Of a stretch of 37,831 bases of DNA, positions 23,231-31,187 are shown one piece after another. Below the pieces are notes generated by a model. That model saw nothing but the letters and a program-made list of their open reading frames with translations, was not told the origin of the DNA and ran no database searches. Positions within the stretch are counted from its first letter, which is position 1, and the number at the start of each line of letters is the position of its first letter. The stretch spans positions 1 through 37,831 of the forward strand of contig JAUVKF010000031.1 of assembly GCA_030596395.1 (NCBI GenBank), written 5' to 3'. The translations under genes were made by a program, and so were the position numbers. The stretch is from Chlorobiota bacterium. Its GTDB lineage: Bacteria; Bacteroidota; Bacteroidia; Bacteroidales; F082.

Positions 23231-23629
23231 ATGAAGAAGTACGTACTTATTTCAATTGCTTTATTTTCAGCAATTTTGTTTCTAAATTTTAATAATACTG
23301 ATAACTCCCAACCTGCTAAAACTCCGGCTTCCCCAGAGTTTAGCATACCTGATGATGTTCAGCAGATCATTGATAATTCTTGCTATGGTTGTCATAATTC
23401 CGATTCAAAAAATAAGAAAGGAAAAATGAAATTAAAGTTTGATGAACTTGGTGATTTGAAGACACATAAATTGGTTGGAAAACTCGCAAAAATCAGTGAA
23501 GATATAAAAGAAGACGAGATGCCTCCAAAGAAATTCCTCAAGAACTATCCTGAATCAGAGTTAACGGCTGAACAAAAGGATCTGTTTATCAACTGGGCTG
23601 AATCGACAGCAAAATCATTGTCTGAATAG
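23231..23629 (+). CDS. Small exported c-type haem-binding protein (Haem_bd family)
   Basis: The 132-residue protein has an N-terminal signal or anchor (YVLISIALFSAILFLNF), a Ser/Pro-rich linker and one haem c site, CYGCH, at about residue 51. The following sequence fits the Haem_bd domain: EDIKEDEMPPKKFLKNYPES, where Met-Pro-Pro may supply the distal ligand, and FINWAESTAKSL. It should face the periplasm and shuttle electrons or sense redox state. The next gene, 24 nt on, encodes a second member, so the pair forms an operon with one promoter ahead of it. Confidence 0.85.
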   Translation: MKKYVLISIALFSAILFLNFNNTDNSQPAKTPASPEFSIPDDVQQIIDNSCYGCHNSDSKNKKGKMKLKFDELGDLKTHKLVGKLAKISEDIKEDEMPPKKFLKNYPESELTAEQKDLFINWAESTAKSLSE

Positions 23630-23653
23630 CATTTAATTATAGAACCCAATATT

Positions 23654-24112
23654 ATGAGTAAGGGAAAAATAATCTGGAGTATTATTATTGCTGTTGTTAT
23701 AATTATTCAACTAATTCCATCTGGCAAACCTGATGTCATTGAAAGCAACAAGAACGATTTATTGGTTAATAACCATATACCTGATTCGGTGTCGCACATA
23801 CTTAAAAATGCGTGTTATGATTGTCACTCCAACGAAACCATATATCCGTGGTATGCTTATATTGCCCCGGTTTCGTGGTTGGTTAGCAGAGATACAAAAA
23901 TAGGGCGTGAAAACCTCAATTTTTCAGAATGGGAATTGCTCAGTAAAATGGATAAAGCAAAAATGCTTGATGAAATAGTTGATGAAGTAGAAAGCGGTGC
24001 AATGCCTATGTCGATTTATGTTGTGATGCACCCTGAAGCAAAATTATCGATGAGTGATAGAGATATGATAATGAATTGGGCAGATGATTTTGGCGAAAAA
24101 TTATTCGAGTAA
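23654..24112 (+). CDS. Haem-binding domain protein (Haem_bd family), second copy
   Basis: This 152-residue paralogue is anchored by IIWSIIIAVVIIIQLIPSG at the N-terminus. Its haem site CYDCHSNETIYPWYAYIAP, with the following VSWLVSRDTKIGRENLNFSEW segment (residues 74-94), is the textbook Haem_bd pattern. A Met-Pro pair (ESGAMPMSIYVVMHPEA) again offers a distal ligand. It is closer to the family consensus than its neighbour. No oxidase or peroxidase gene is adjacent, so the electron partner is unknown. The gene converges with the oxidoreductase operon, with a hairpin repeat between them. Confidence 0.9.
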   Translation: MSKGKIIWSIIIAVVIIIQLIPSGKPDVIESNKNDLLVNNHIPDSVSHILKNACYDCHSNETIYPWYAYIAPVSWLVSRDTKIGRENLNFSEWELLSKMDKAKMLDEIVDEVESGAMPMSIYVVMHPEAKLSMSDRDMIMNWADDFGEKLFE

Positions 24113-24157
24113 GATATTAATTCTGCAAAAAGAGGTTGAAAAAAAAATATGACCAAA

Positions 24158-24248
24158 CTGTCACTCTGATCCGTCAACCGACGGAGAAGAGTCTTTATGA
24201 AACCTATTAAAGATTCTTCACTCCACTTCGCTTCATTCAGAATGACAG
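24158..24248. repeat. 91-bp nested-hairpin repeat between converging genes
   Basis: The ends CTGTCACTCTGA (24158-24169) and TCAGAATGACAG (24237-24248) are inverted repeats (11 of 12). Inside are TCCGTCAACCGACGGA (24170-24185) and GAAGAGTCTTTA...TAAAGATTCTTC (11 of 12). Words of this type recur between genes in many Bacteroidetes genomes. Placed here, it could end transcription from both sides. Confidence 0.75.
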
Positions 24249-24278
24249 GTTTGTCGCTTATTATTCATTCTCTTTTAT

Positions 24279-24821
24279 TTAGTTATTCAGTACATTTTTC
24301 ATGCCCATTGTAATCGCATCCTCATTAAGTGGAATCAATTTGTGATATCTTTCTGGTAATGATTTTTTGAGTCCCTTTATCACGTTATCCAGCTTCACAA
24401 TTGGTTTGATTTTTAAATAAGCACCCAAAACAACCATATTAAATATCTTGGTATTTCCCATCTCTGCAGCCAGTTTTGCGCCTTCTATCTTATGAATTTT
24501 TATATCAGTCCTAGTGGGATGCTGCGATATACCATTTGGATCGTACAGCAATACGCCTCCGGGTTTAACTGTTTCCTCAAATTTATCCATTGATTGCTGG
24601 TTGAGGATAATCGCTGTATCGTACTTAGTAAGCGTTGGGGAACTGATTTTTTCATCACTTACAATTACAGTAACATTAGCAGTACCACCTCGCATTTCAG
24701 GGCCATATGACGGCAACCAGCTTACTTCCTGATCCTGCATTATACCTGAATAGGCAAGAATTTTACCCATAGAAAGGACACCTTGTCCTCCAAACCCTGC
24801 TATAATTATCTCTTCAGTCAT
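24279..24821 (-). CDS. 2-oxoacid:ferredoxin oxidoreductase, gamma subunit
   Basis: The 180-residue gamma subunit has the expected IIIAGFGGQGVLSMGKILAY at the N-terminus and PSYGPEMRGGTANVTVIVSD, both diagnostic for the POR/KOR gamma family. It helps bind CoA during oxidative decarboxylation of a 2-oxoacid to its acyl-CoA. It is the last gene of a ferredoxin-alpha-beta-gamma operon, 22 nt after the beta gene. Order and subunit sizes fit 2-oxoglutarate (KorDABC) or branched-chain (Vor) enzymes. The sequence alone does not decide which. Confidence 0.93.
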   Translation of the reverse strand: MTEEIIIAGFGGQGVLSMGKILAYSGIMQDQEVSWLPSYGPEMRGGTANVTVIVSDEKISSPTLTKYDTAIILNQQSMDKFEETVKPGGVLLYDPNGISQHPTRTDIKIHKIEGAKLAAEMGNTKIFNMVVLGAYLKIKPIVKLDNVIKGLKKSLPERYHKLIPLNEDAITMGMKNVLNN

Positions 24822-24843
24822 TTTTCGTCAGTTTAGTGTTTTA

Positions 24844-25638
24844 TTAATCCTTGTCCACTATTTTACCATCAACTTTAATGTCGCCTAATTCATAATAAGG
24901 GAACATATTTTCTTCCATCCATACATTAGAATCAAGCGGGGTCATTTTCCAACCCGAGTTACAGTTGGATACGATTTCAATAAATGAAACACCAGGTTTT
25001 TTGTTAATCTGGTTATCAAATGCTTTACGGACGGCACGTTTTGCTTTTCTAACTGCACTGGGCGTATGTACCGCCTGTCGGCTCACAAAAAAAGTTCCCG
25101 GAAGATGAGCGATCAGCTCAGTCATTTTTAAGGGGTTACCCATCATATGTACATCGCGTCCGTAAGGTGAGGTAGAGGTTTTCATCCCCGGAAGGGTTGT
25201 TGGTGCCATCTGGCCCCCGGTCATACCATAAATACCGTTGTTGATAAAAATAATTACAATCTGTTCACCACGGTTACAAACATGAATAGTTTCAGAAGTG
25301 CCGATAGCTGCCAGATCACCATCCCCCTGGTAAGTGAATACCATTTTATCGGGCCACAATCTTTTAATGGCAGTAGCCAGGGCAGGTGCCCTTCCGTGCG
25401 CAGCCTGTTGCATATCTACATTCATAAATTCATAAGCAAGAACCGAACATCCAACCGGCGCTACACCAATGGTTTCGTGTTCTTTATCAAGCTCTTCGAG
25501 AACTTCCATTATGATTCGGTGGGCAGTTCCATGGCCACAACCGGGACAATAACTCAGGGCCTTGTCCGTCATCAGTTTGGTTTTTTTGTAAACCAAATTT
25601 TCCGGTTTGATTATATCCTGTACTGTCAGTTCTGCCAT
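24844..25638 (-). CDS. 2-oxoacid:ferredoxin oxidoreductase, beta (TPP-binding) subunit
   Basis: A 264-residue beta subunit that binds thiamin diphosphate. YCPGCGHGTAHRI near residue 30 contains the Cys-x-x-Cys of this class. TYQGDGDLAAIGTSE and FINNGIYGMTGGQ, 25-30 residues apart, form the TPP-binding GDG...NN motif. It ends with a FIEIVSNCNSGW segment. Only 3 nt separate it from the alpha gene, so they are translated together. The enzyme is oxygen-sensitive in most organisms, in keeping with an anaerobe. It needs the cofactor whose import the riboswitch-controlled receptor at 3-6 kb probably serves. Confidence 0.95.
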   Translation of the reverse strand: MAELTVQDIIKPENLVYKKTKLMTDKALSYCPGCGHGTAHRIIMEVLEELDKEHETIGVAPVGCSVLAYEFMNVDMQQAAHGRAPALATAIKRLWPDKMVFTYQGDGDLAAIGTSETIHVCNRGEQIVIIFINNGIYGMTGGQMAPTTLPGMKTSTSPYGRDVHMMGNPLKMTELIAHLPGTFFVSRQAVHTPSAVRKAKRAVRKAFDNQINKKPGVSFIEIVSNCNSGWKMTPLDSNVWMEENMFPYYELGDIKVDGKIVDKD

Positions 25639-25641
25639 AGC

Positions 25642-26727
25642 TTATTCTCCTATAATTTGTTTTTTTAATGCTTCTAACACTTCTTCGGGAGAATGGATTA
25701 CACCTCCATACCTTCCAAAATGTTCAACTTTTGTTTGCCCTCCTACTTCAAGCTTAACATCCTCTACCATTTGCCCGGCACTCATTTCAACGGATAAGAA
25801 TCCTTTTATTCCTTTTTCAACCAGTTCGTGAATTGGTTTTTTAGGGAATGGCCACAAAGTGATGGGACGCAGCAGGCCAACCTTAATGCCTTCGGCCTTT
25901 GCCAGCTGAATAGATTTTTGCGCAATACGGGCACTCGATCCATAAGCTACAATAATGTAGTCGGCATCATCGCATTGCAACATCTCATAGCGAACCTCAT
26001 CCTCTTCAATTCTTTGATATTTGGCCTGAAGGTGCCAATTGTGCTCTTCCTGTCTATGAGGATCAAGGTCGAGGGAGGTAATTATCCGGCGTTCTTTCCC
26101 TTTGGGTTTACCATTGGTTGCCCACGGGTATTTTTCTTTAATTTCCTCATCTGTTAACCTTGGTACCGGATCAAACAATTCCACTTTTTCCATCATTTGT
26201 CCGATTAAACCATCTGTAACAATCATTGCGGGATTCCGGTATTTAAATGAAAGGTCAAATGCAAGTGGAACAAAATCAGACATCTCCTGTACAGAAGAAG
26301 GGGCCAGAACAATAAGCCTGTAATCGCCATGACCACCACCTTTAACTGACTGGAAATAATCGGATTGTGCCGGTTGAATATCGCCCAAACCCGGACCACC
26401 GCGAACAACATTGGCTACAACACAGGGTATTTCAGCCCCCGCAATATATGATAAACCTTCCTGCATCAAACTGATACCGGGGCTTGAGGATGATGTCATT
26501 ACTTTTTTACCGGTAGCCCCACCACCGTACAGCATATTAATTGATGCAACTTCACTTTCGGCCTGAAGCACAACCATACCGGTCCTGTCGTATGGTTTTT
26601 CTGCCATTAGATATTCTATTACTTCTGACTGAGGGGTAATCGGATAGCCAAAATAACCATCGCAGCCTGCACGGATTGCAGCTTCTGCGAGTGCTTCATT
26701 CCCCTTCATTAATCTTAATTCGCCCAT
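25642..26727 (-). CDS. 2-oxoacid:ferredoxin oxidoreductase, alpha subunit
   Basis: The 361-residue alpha subunit opens with LMKGNEALAEAAIRAGCDGY and FGYPITPQSEVIEYL, the pyrimidine-binding signature. QAESEVASINMLYGGGATGK and TSSSSPGISLMQEGLSYIAG follow, then domain II with VGLLRPITLWPFPKKPI. Many relatives are annotated VorB. It sits between the ferredoxin gene (20 nt upstream) and the beta gene (3 nt downstream). The length and absence of an attached gamma domain separate it from the fused KorA type, but substrate specificity stays open. Confidence 0.95.
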   Translation of the reverse strand: MGELRLMKGNEALAEAAIRAGCDGYFGYPITPQSEVIEYLMAEKPYDRTGMVVLQAESEVASINMLYGGGATGKKVMTSSSSPGISLMQEGLSYIAGAEIPCVVANVVRGGPGLGDIQPAQSDYFQSVKGGGHGDYRLIVLAPSSVQEMSDFVPLAFDLSFKYRNPAMIVTDGLIGQMMEKVELFDPVPRLTDEEIKEKYPWATNGKPKGKERRIITSLDLDPHRQEEHNWHLQAKYQRIEEDEVRYEMLQCDDADYIIVAYGSSARIAQKSIQLAKAEGIKVGLLRPITLWPFPKKPIHELVEKGIKGFLSVEMSAGQMVEDVKLEVGGQTKVEHFGRYGGVIHSPEEVLEALKKQIIGE

Positions 26728-26747
26728 TTTAGTTCTTTTGATGAATG

Positions 26748-26978
26748 TTAAACTTTGAGTTTTACCCTGTAAACTGTGATCACACCGTCAGGGCATACTA
26801 TGGAACAATTGGAGCAGCCGGTACATGCCTCCGGATTCGCCATATAAGCGTAATGGTATCCTTTTCCGTTCACTTCTTTTGCCATTGCAATTACGTCGGT
26901 CGGACAGGCCGGAACACAAACACTGCAACCTTTACAAGCCTCAATATCAACTACAATAGCACCTCTTACTTTTGCCAT
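26748..26978 (-). CDS. 2-oxoacid oxidoreductase delta subunit: 2[4Fe-4S] ferredoxin
   Basis: The 76-residue protein binds two [4Fe-4S] clusters through CKGCSVCVPACP and CTGCSNCSIVCP, each Cx2Cx2CxxxCP. An insertion between them (KEVNGKGYHYAYMANPEA) is usual for delta subunits of this enzyme class. It accepts electrons from the alpha-beta core. It is the first gene of the operon, transcribed from the gap upstream of 26978, where I see no perfect promoter box. Confidence 0.93.
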   Translation of the reverse strand: MAKVRGAIVVDIEACKGCSVCVPACPTDVIAMAKEVNGKGYHYAYMANPEACTGCSNCSIVCPDGVITVYRVKLKV

Positions 26979-27113
26979 AATTCACTATTAAATCGTTTGC
27001 AATTAGTGGTGCACGAAAATACAATTTAATGGCTATTTTACGCCCCATTTTTCAAGAATTCAGGTTATTTATAAAGGGTTTAAATATTGATTTGAAATAG
27101 ATATTAAATCCAC

Positions 27114-27782
27114 TTATTTTACCAACAGTTTTACAGTATTGGTAATGGTTCTTTTCAATTGTTTCCGGCGATATTGCATTACCCACCTTGGATGTGGTAA
27201 CGGAACGATTTCACTGAATAATTTCAATTCATTATTCAGGAATTTGAGGTATTCATAGTTTTTTCCCTGGCCCAAACAAAAGCACTTCCTTGAGTTGATG
27301 CCCAGGCCAACCTGGTCGACAAGGTTTTTAACGATAAATTTTTTAAGGAAATGCATTAACTCCCTTGAATCATAATAGTTAAAATTTTTTCCTTCTCTGA
27401 TAAACCCCAGCGGACTAACAGCACCAATGTAGAAATGTGTATAAAAATGCTCGGGTCCTCCCATCCTGCCGATTAATTGATAAATAAAATCGGATGACAA
27501 TTCCGAACGTTTATCAAACGCATTCGGAATACCGCAATTTTTCTCCAGCCTGATGGGATCAGTAAAAGGAATTCCGGTAATGCCGGCGCCAAACCTTCCG
27601 GGATTGATACCCAGTATCAGTCTTCTGCCACGTGTATCGTCGTAGAATTTATTATAAAAAGTCCTGCATGCTTCCATAACCTCTTCGTTGTGGTAAGGAT
27701 TCATGACCTCGATACCCTGAGGCAACTTTCCGCTGATATTCAACGACTGGTAAAACTTTAATACTCTGTCTGAGAAAGTCAT
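27114..27782 (-). CDS. SMUG2-type single-strand-selective uracil-DNA glycosylase
   Basis: A 222-residue base-excision repair glycosylase of UDG family 3, SMUG2 branch. Motif 1 is LGINPGRFGAGITGIPFTDP (residues 58-77 of the shorter form), and motif 2 is PLPHPRWVMQYRRKQL near the C-terminus. The enzyme would remove uracil or related lesions from DNA. I choose the ATG at 27782 (MTFSDRVLKFYQSL), which leaves 10 nt after the amrS stop. The alternative at 27812 overlaps amrS by 20 nt. The close packing with amrS and the SpeE-like gene suggests one transcript, though a functional link is not obvious. Confidence 0.87.
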   Translation of the reverse strand: MTFSDRVLKFYQSLNISGKLPQGIEVMNPYHNEEVMEACRTFYNKFYDDTRGRRLILGINPGRFGAGITGIPFTDPIRLEKNCGIPNAFDKRSELSSDFIYQLIGRMGGPEHFYTHFYIGAVSPLGFIREGKNFNYYDSRELMHFLKKFIVKNLVDQVGLGINSRKCFCLGQGKNYEYLKFLNNELKLFSEIVPLPHPRWVMQYRRKQLKRTITNTVKLLVK

Positions 27783-27792
27783 GGTTGTAGTA

Positions 27793-28935
27793 TTATTCCC
27801 AAACACCTGCAATTACACCATCGCAGAAAGCGCACTTGCCATTATTAACATGCTGGTTTTTGATGTGGTAACCGCTTCGCTCAATTACAGCTTTTTTACA
27901 TGAGGGGCAAAAGGTATTTTGTCCTTCACTGCCAGGTACGTTTCCGAGATATACATAGTTAAGCCCGGCCTCAATGGCAATTTTTCTGGCCTCACGCAGG
28001 GTATCTACAGGTGTTGGTGGTAAGTTAGTAAGTTTATAATCAGGATGAAACCTGCTAAAATGCAAAGGTGTATCTTCAAAACCATTTTCGGCCAGCCATC
28101 CGCACATTTTTTTTATCATTTCGATATCATCGGTCCATGAAGGAACAACAAGATTTGTGATTTCGAGCCATACCCCTTCCTCTTTTAATATCTTTAACGT
28201 CCTGAGCACAGGTTCTAATGTGCCGGCATTCAGCATTTCATAGATTTCGTTGCTTATTGATTTCAAATCAATATTGGCCCCGTCCAAATATTTGCAAATA
28301 TTGCGTAGCGGATCTTCATGAATGTATCCTGCTGAAATAAATACATTCTTAATTCCTTGAAGGTGGGCAATTTTTGCAGTATCATACATATATTCGTAAA
28401 AAACAATAGGCTCGGCATAGGTGTATGCTATTGATTTACTTTTATACCTGAGCGCTTCTTCAACCACTTTTTCAGGCATCAGGTCGTGGTTACGCGTTTC
28501 ATACGGACTGGTTTGTGAGATCGTCCAGTTCTGGCAATTCAGACAAGCGAGGTTGCAGCCTGCCGTAGCAATTGAATACACTAATGAAGCAGGTAAAAAA
28601 TGGTACAGCGGCTTTTTTTCAATGGGGTCAATATGAACTGCGCAAGGGTTACCATAAGCAATTGAATACAATTTGCCATCTTTTGCAAGACGTGTACGGC
28701 AGTCGCCCAGTTCGCCCTCTTCGATGGTGCAATTTTGTGGACAGAGTTTGCACTTCACCCCTTTTGGAGTGGCAATGTAATAAGTTGCTTCTTTACTCCA
28801 TTTCCAAAGTTTATAATCAGTAGGTATCATATTAGAAAGTGTTTTAGCTGAAAGATGGCTGTTAATCAAAACAGATGCTGATCCTGCTATTCCAAGTTTT
28901 ATAAAGTCTCTTTTAGTGAGATAGGGTCCTTTCAT
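27793..28935 (-). CDS. amrS: AmmeMemoRadiSam system radical SAM enzyme
   Basis: A 380-residue radical SAM protein of the AmrS family. The SAM-cleaving cluster motif is CNLACLNCQNW (Cx3Cx2C) near residue 128. Ahead of it are CKLCPQNC and GDCRTR, and at the C-terminus CPSC...CAFC, together likely holding extra metal. AmrS occurs with AMMECR1 and Memo proteins; its substrate is unknown. The N-terminus (LTKRDFIKLGIAGSASVLI) looks like a Tat signal with Lys-Arg in place of twin Arg, implying export of a folded cluster protein. It lies 24 nt after the SpeE-like gene on the same strand. The fused AmrB-AmrA partner is transcribed divergently, about 2.2 kb away. Confidence 0.92.
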   Translation of the reverse strand: MKGPYLTKRDFIKLGIAGSASVLINSHLSAKTLSNMIPTDYKLWKWSKEATYYIATPKGVKCKLCPQNCTIEEGELGDCRTRLAKDGKLYSIAYGNPCAVHIDPIEKKPLYHFLPASLVYSIATAGCNLACLNCQNWTISQTSPYETRNHDLMPEKVVEEALRYKSKSIAYTYAEPIVFYEYMYDTAKIAHLQGIKNVFISAGYIHEDPLRNICKYLDGANIDLKSISNEIYEMLNAGTLEPVLRTLKILKEEGVWLEITNLVVPSWTDDIEMIKKMCGWLAENGFEDTPLHFSRFHPDYKLTNLPPTPVDTLREARKIAIEAGLNYVYLGNVPGSEGQNTFCPSCKKAVIERSGYHIKNQHVNNGKCAFCDGVIAGVWE

Positions 28936-28959
28936 TTTTATATAAATCGAAAAATCACC

Positions 28960-31125
28960 TTAAAGGTACTTGATTTTATGCTTAAAAAGATAAAACAATA
29001 CAGTTAAAAAATGCAAGCCTGCCAGGCAATAAAGTGTTAAATATATACCCAATACCGGGATTATGAGGATTGCTACGAGGAGGCTTCCAACAGCTGAACC
29101 TGCAAGATCAGCAGAATAAACTACTGAAACAACCTTTCCCCGGTCTGCCTTGCTACCGGTAACCGAAAGTCCATATTGATAGCCAACAAGTCCCGAAATG
29201 ATTAGCATAAAAATGCTTACGATAAATTGTATTATTGATCCTGTATGAACATCTTTTAGAAAGATAAGTGAAACAGAGATACCTGCTATACAAACACCCG
29301 ATAGCAATTGAGTTAGTATGGTTAATTTATTCGTCTTTTCTTTGTTAATATTTCGACTTAAAAAAGCACCGATCATCAGGCCGGCCATAAAAATTGTGAT
29401 GATAACTCCGAGAAACAAATAAACATAACCAACTAATATCTGGAATACAATCAACAGAACGATTTCGGTTCCTGCTCCGGTAAACCCACTTGCAAACATT
29501 GCTGAACTAAACGGCTTTGAAAATAATATAAAAACGATCACAACAAGTATGCAAAGCAGAGGTATAATCCAATAACTATTTCCATAAAAGCTCATCCAAT
29601 GCCTTATGTATGATAAATAAACGATGGGTTTGAAATCATAATTTACCGTATTGATACCTGCATAAGATTCAAGTAATTTATCTGCCCGGAATCTAATCAG
29701 ATCGTCATTGAGATAGTCTGAGTTTACATAAGTATTGTCGGGTTTAAATGCTAAAAACCGGTTAACATAATCATGAGTTAGTATTTGATCGGAAGCAATA
29801 AAATAATTTTTTCCAGCCGGAACAATAAGAATATGCTCAAATACCCGGCTTATACTATTAAAAATAGAGGCCTGGAGTTTTACTTCATGCTCATTTAGAT
29901 AATTAGCTGACGAGGACAATCGTGTAGATACCAGGCCATTATACCGAATAATACGTTTTAGTTTTTGATAAAACTCAAGGGTAAAATAACGATTGAGTTG
30001 AGCATTAACAGGTGATGGCAGGTTTATCAATATTACATCAAAACTTTTTTTGGTCTTTGCTATAAAAAAAACCGGGTCCAAAGCATAGGTTTTTATAATT
30101 GTATTGGATATTTCTTTTGTAGTTTTATCAATATATTCGGCGGTAAGTAAAACAATCTCAGGGTTAATATCAATATAGGTGATATTTTCTATGGAAGGAT
30201 ATTTCAGGATTTCTGAAATAGTACCTGTAATTCCCCCTCCTATCAGCAAAACATTTTTTGCATCTGGTTTTTGCAACAATGCGTAATGTACATCTTCTTC
30301 CCTTTGCACTACATTGCCATCAGAAAATAGTATAACACCATTTTCGTAATAATTTATTTGGCCGTTAGTTCTGGTTATGCTTAAATTTCCAAAAGGTGTT
30401 TCCTTGGTCATTAACAATTCCTGGCCATCAAAAAAATTTTCTTTTGCGATGCGCCCCGGATTGGTTTTATAAATAAGAAACATAAACCCAATTGCTGCAA
30501 TAAGAAAAATGAAGCTACGTGCTTGCTTTCCCTGCCTGAAATCGGTAATTCCGAAATAAACAAAGTTGATTAATAGCAAATAAGTTAAACTCCTGAAATT
30601 GTCAACCTCCAGTATATAAATAAAATACAGGCTGATGACAATACCGCCTACAAGGCTGCCAAATGACTCAACAGCATAACAATTGTGTAATCTACCTGCA
30701 CCCTTCCCCAAAGAATTGTTCAGAACGGTGAACAAAAAACCACCAGATACGCATATTGGTAATAAAACGAGAAAAGAATAAACAATAATCTCATAGAGGC
30801 TGGCCATACGGCCATATTCAAAAATGTCATTCCGAAAATACTCGATGCAGAATATTGCGATAATCGGATATACCGTGAGTAGAACAAGCACACCCCTGAT
30901 AAGTTTTGGATAATCTGACCTGACATTAAAAAACCTCCCGGCCCACGAACCTATTGCCGTCAACAGCATCCAGATGGTAAATAACAAACCAATTACAAGT
31001 TCATTCCCGTTATAAAAAAGCAGGAATTCACGAATAAGAATGATCTGTGCGCCAATCAGTGTGAACCCGAGTAAAAAGACATCGGTATATAAAAAGAGCC
31101 TAATATTCTGTTGTTTACCTGACAT
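28960..31125 (-). CDS. Polytopic membrane protein with spermidine synthase-like domain
   Basis: The 721-residue protein has three parts. About seven transmembrane helices come first (residues 8-220), then a soluble SpeE-like Rossmann domain (about 235-490), then about six helices (518-715). The SAM-type pocket reads KNVLLIGGGITGTISEIL with the acidic YIDINPEIV, and VILFSDGNVVQREEDVHYAL corresponds to the SpeE DG..Q region. The catalytic Asp motif DxxDP of aminopropyltransferases is replaced: FDVILINLPSPVNAQLNRYF. Classical spermidine synthesis is therefore doubtful, and another group transfer or only ligand binding is possible. It is transcribed with amrS downstream and stands back to back with amrBA. 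Confidence 0.88.
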   Translation of the reverse strand: MSGKQQNIRLFLYTDVFLLGFTLIGAQIILIREFLLFYNGNELVIGLLFTIWMLLTAIGSWAGRFFNVRSDYPKLIRGVLVLLTVYPIIAIFCIEYFRNDIFEYGRMASLYEIIVYSFLVLLPICVSGGFLFTVLNNSLGKGAGRLHNCYAVESFGSLVGGIVISLYFIYILEVDNFRSLTYLLLINFVYFGITDFRQGKQARSFIFLIAAIGFMFLIYKTNPGRIAKENFFDGQELLMTKETPFGNLSITRTNGQINYYENGVILFSDGNVVQREEDVHYALLQKPDAKNVLLIGGGITGTISEILKYPSIENITYIDINPEIVLLTAEYIDKTTKEISNTIIKTYALDPVFFIAKTKKSFDVILINLPSPVNAQLNRYFTLEFYQKLKRIIRYNGLVSTRLSSSANYLNEHEVKLQASIFNSISRVFEHILIVPAGKNYFIASDQILTHDYVNRFLAFKPDNTYVNSDYLNDDLIRFRADKLLESYAGINTVNYDFKPIVYLSYIRHWMSFYGNSYWIIPLLCILVVIVFILFSKPFSSAMFASGFTGAGTEIVLLIVFQILVGYVYLFLGVIITIFMAGLMIGAFLSRNINKEKTNKLTILTQLLSGVCIAGISVSLIFLKDVHTGSIIQFIVSIFMLIISGLVGYQYGLSVTGSKADRGKVVSVVYSADLAGSAVGSLLVAILIIPVLGIYLTLYCLAGLHFLTVLFYLFKHKIKYL

Positions 31126-31129
31126 TTGC

Positions 31130-31160
31130 TTGATAATAAGCGATAGATTATGTAACTTTG
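31130..31160 (+). promoter_or_regulatory. Bacteroidetes-type promoter for the AmrB-AmrA gene
   Basis: TTG (31130-31132), 20 nt, then TAACTTTG (31153-31160), matching both boxes and spacing of sigma-ABfr promoters. The amrBA start codon follows 27 nt later. The 62-bp space between the divergent genes must also serve the SpeE-like gene. Confidence 0.75.
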
Positions 31161-31187
31161 ATACTTTGAAGTAAAGTTAACTAAATC

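Noticed and set aside
24279..26978. Assigning the operon firmly as KorABCD or as Vor
   Set aside because: The subunit pattern fits both; substrate specificity cannot be read from the motifs visible here.
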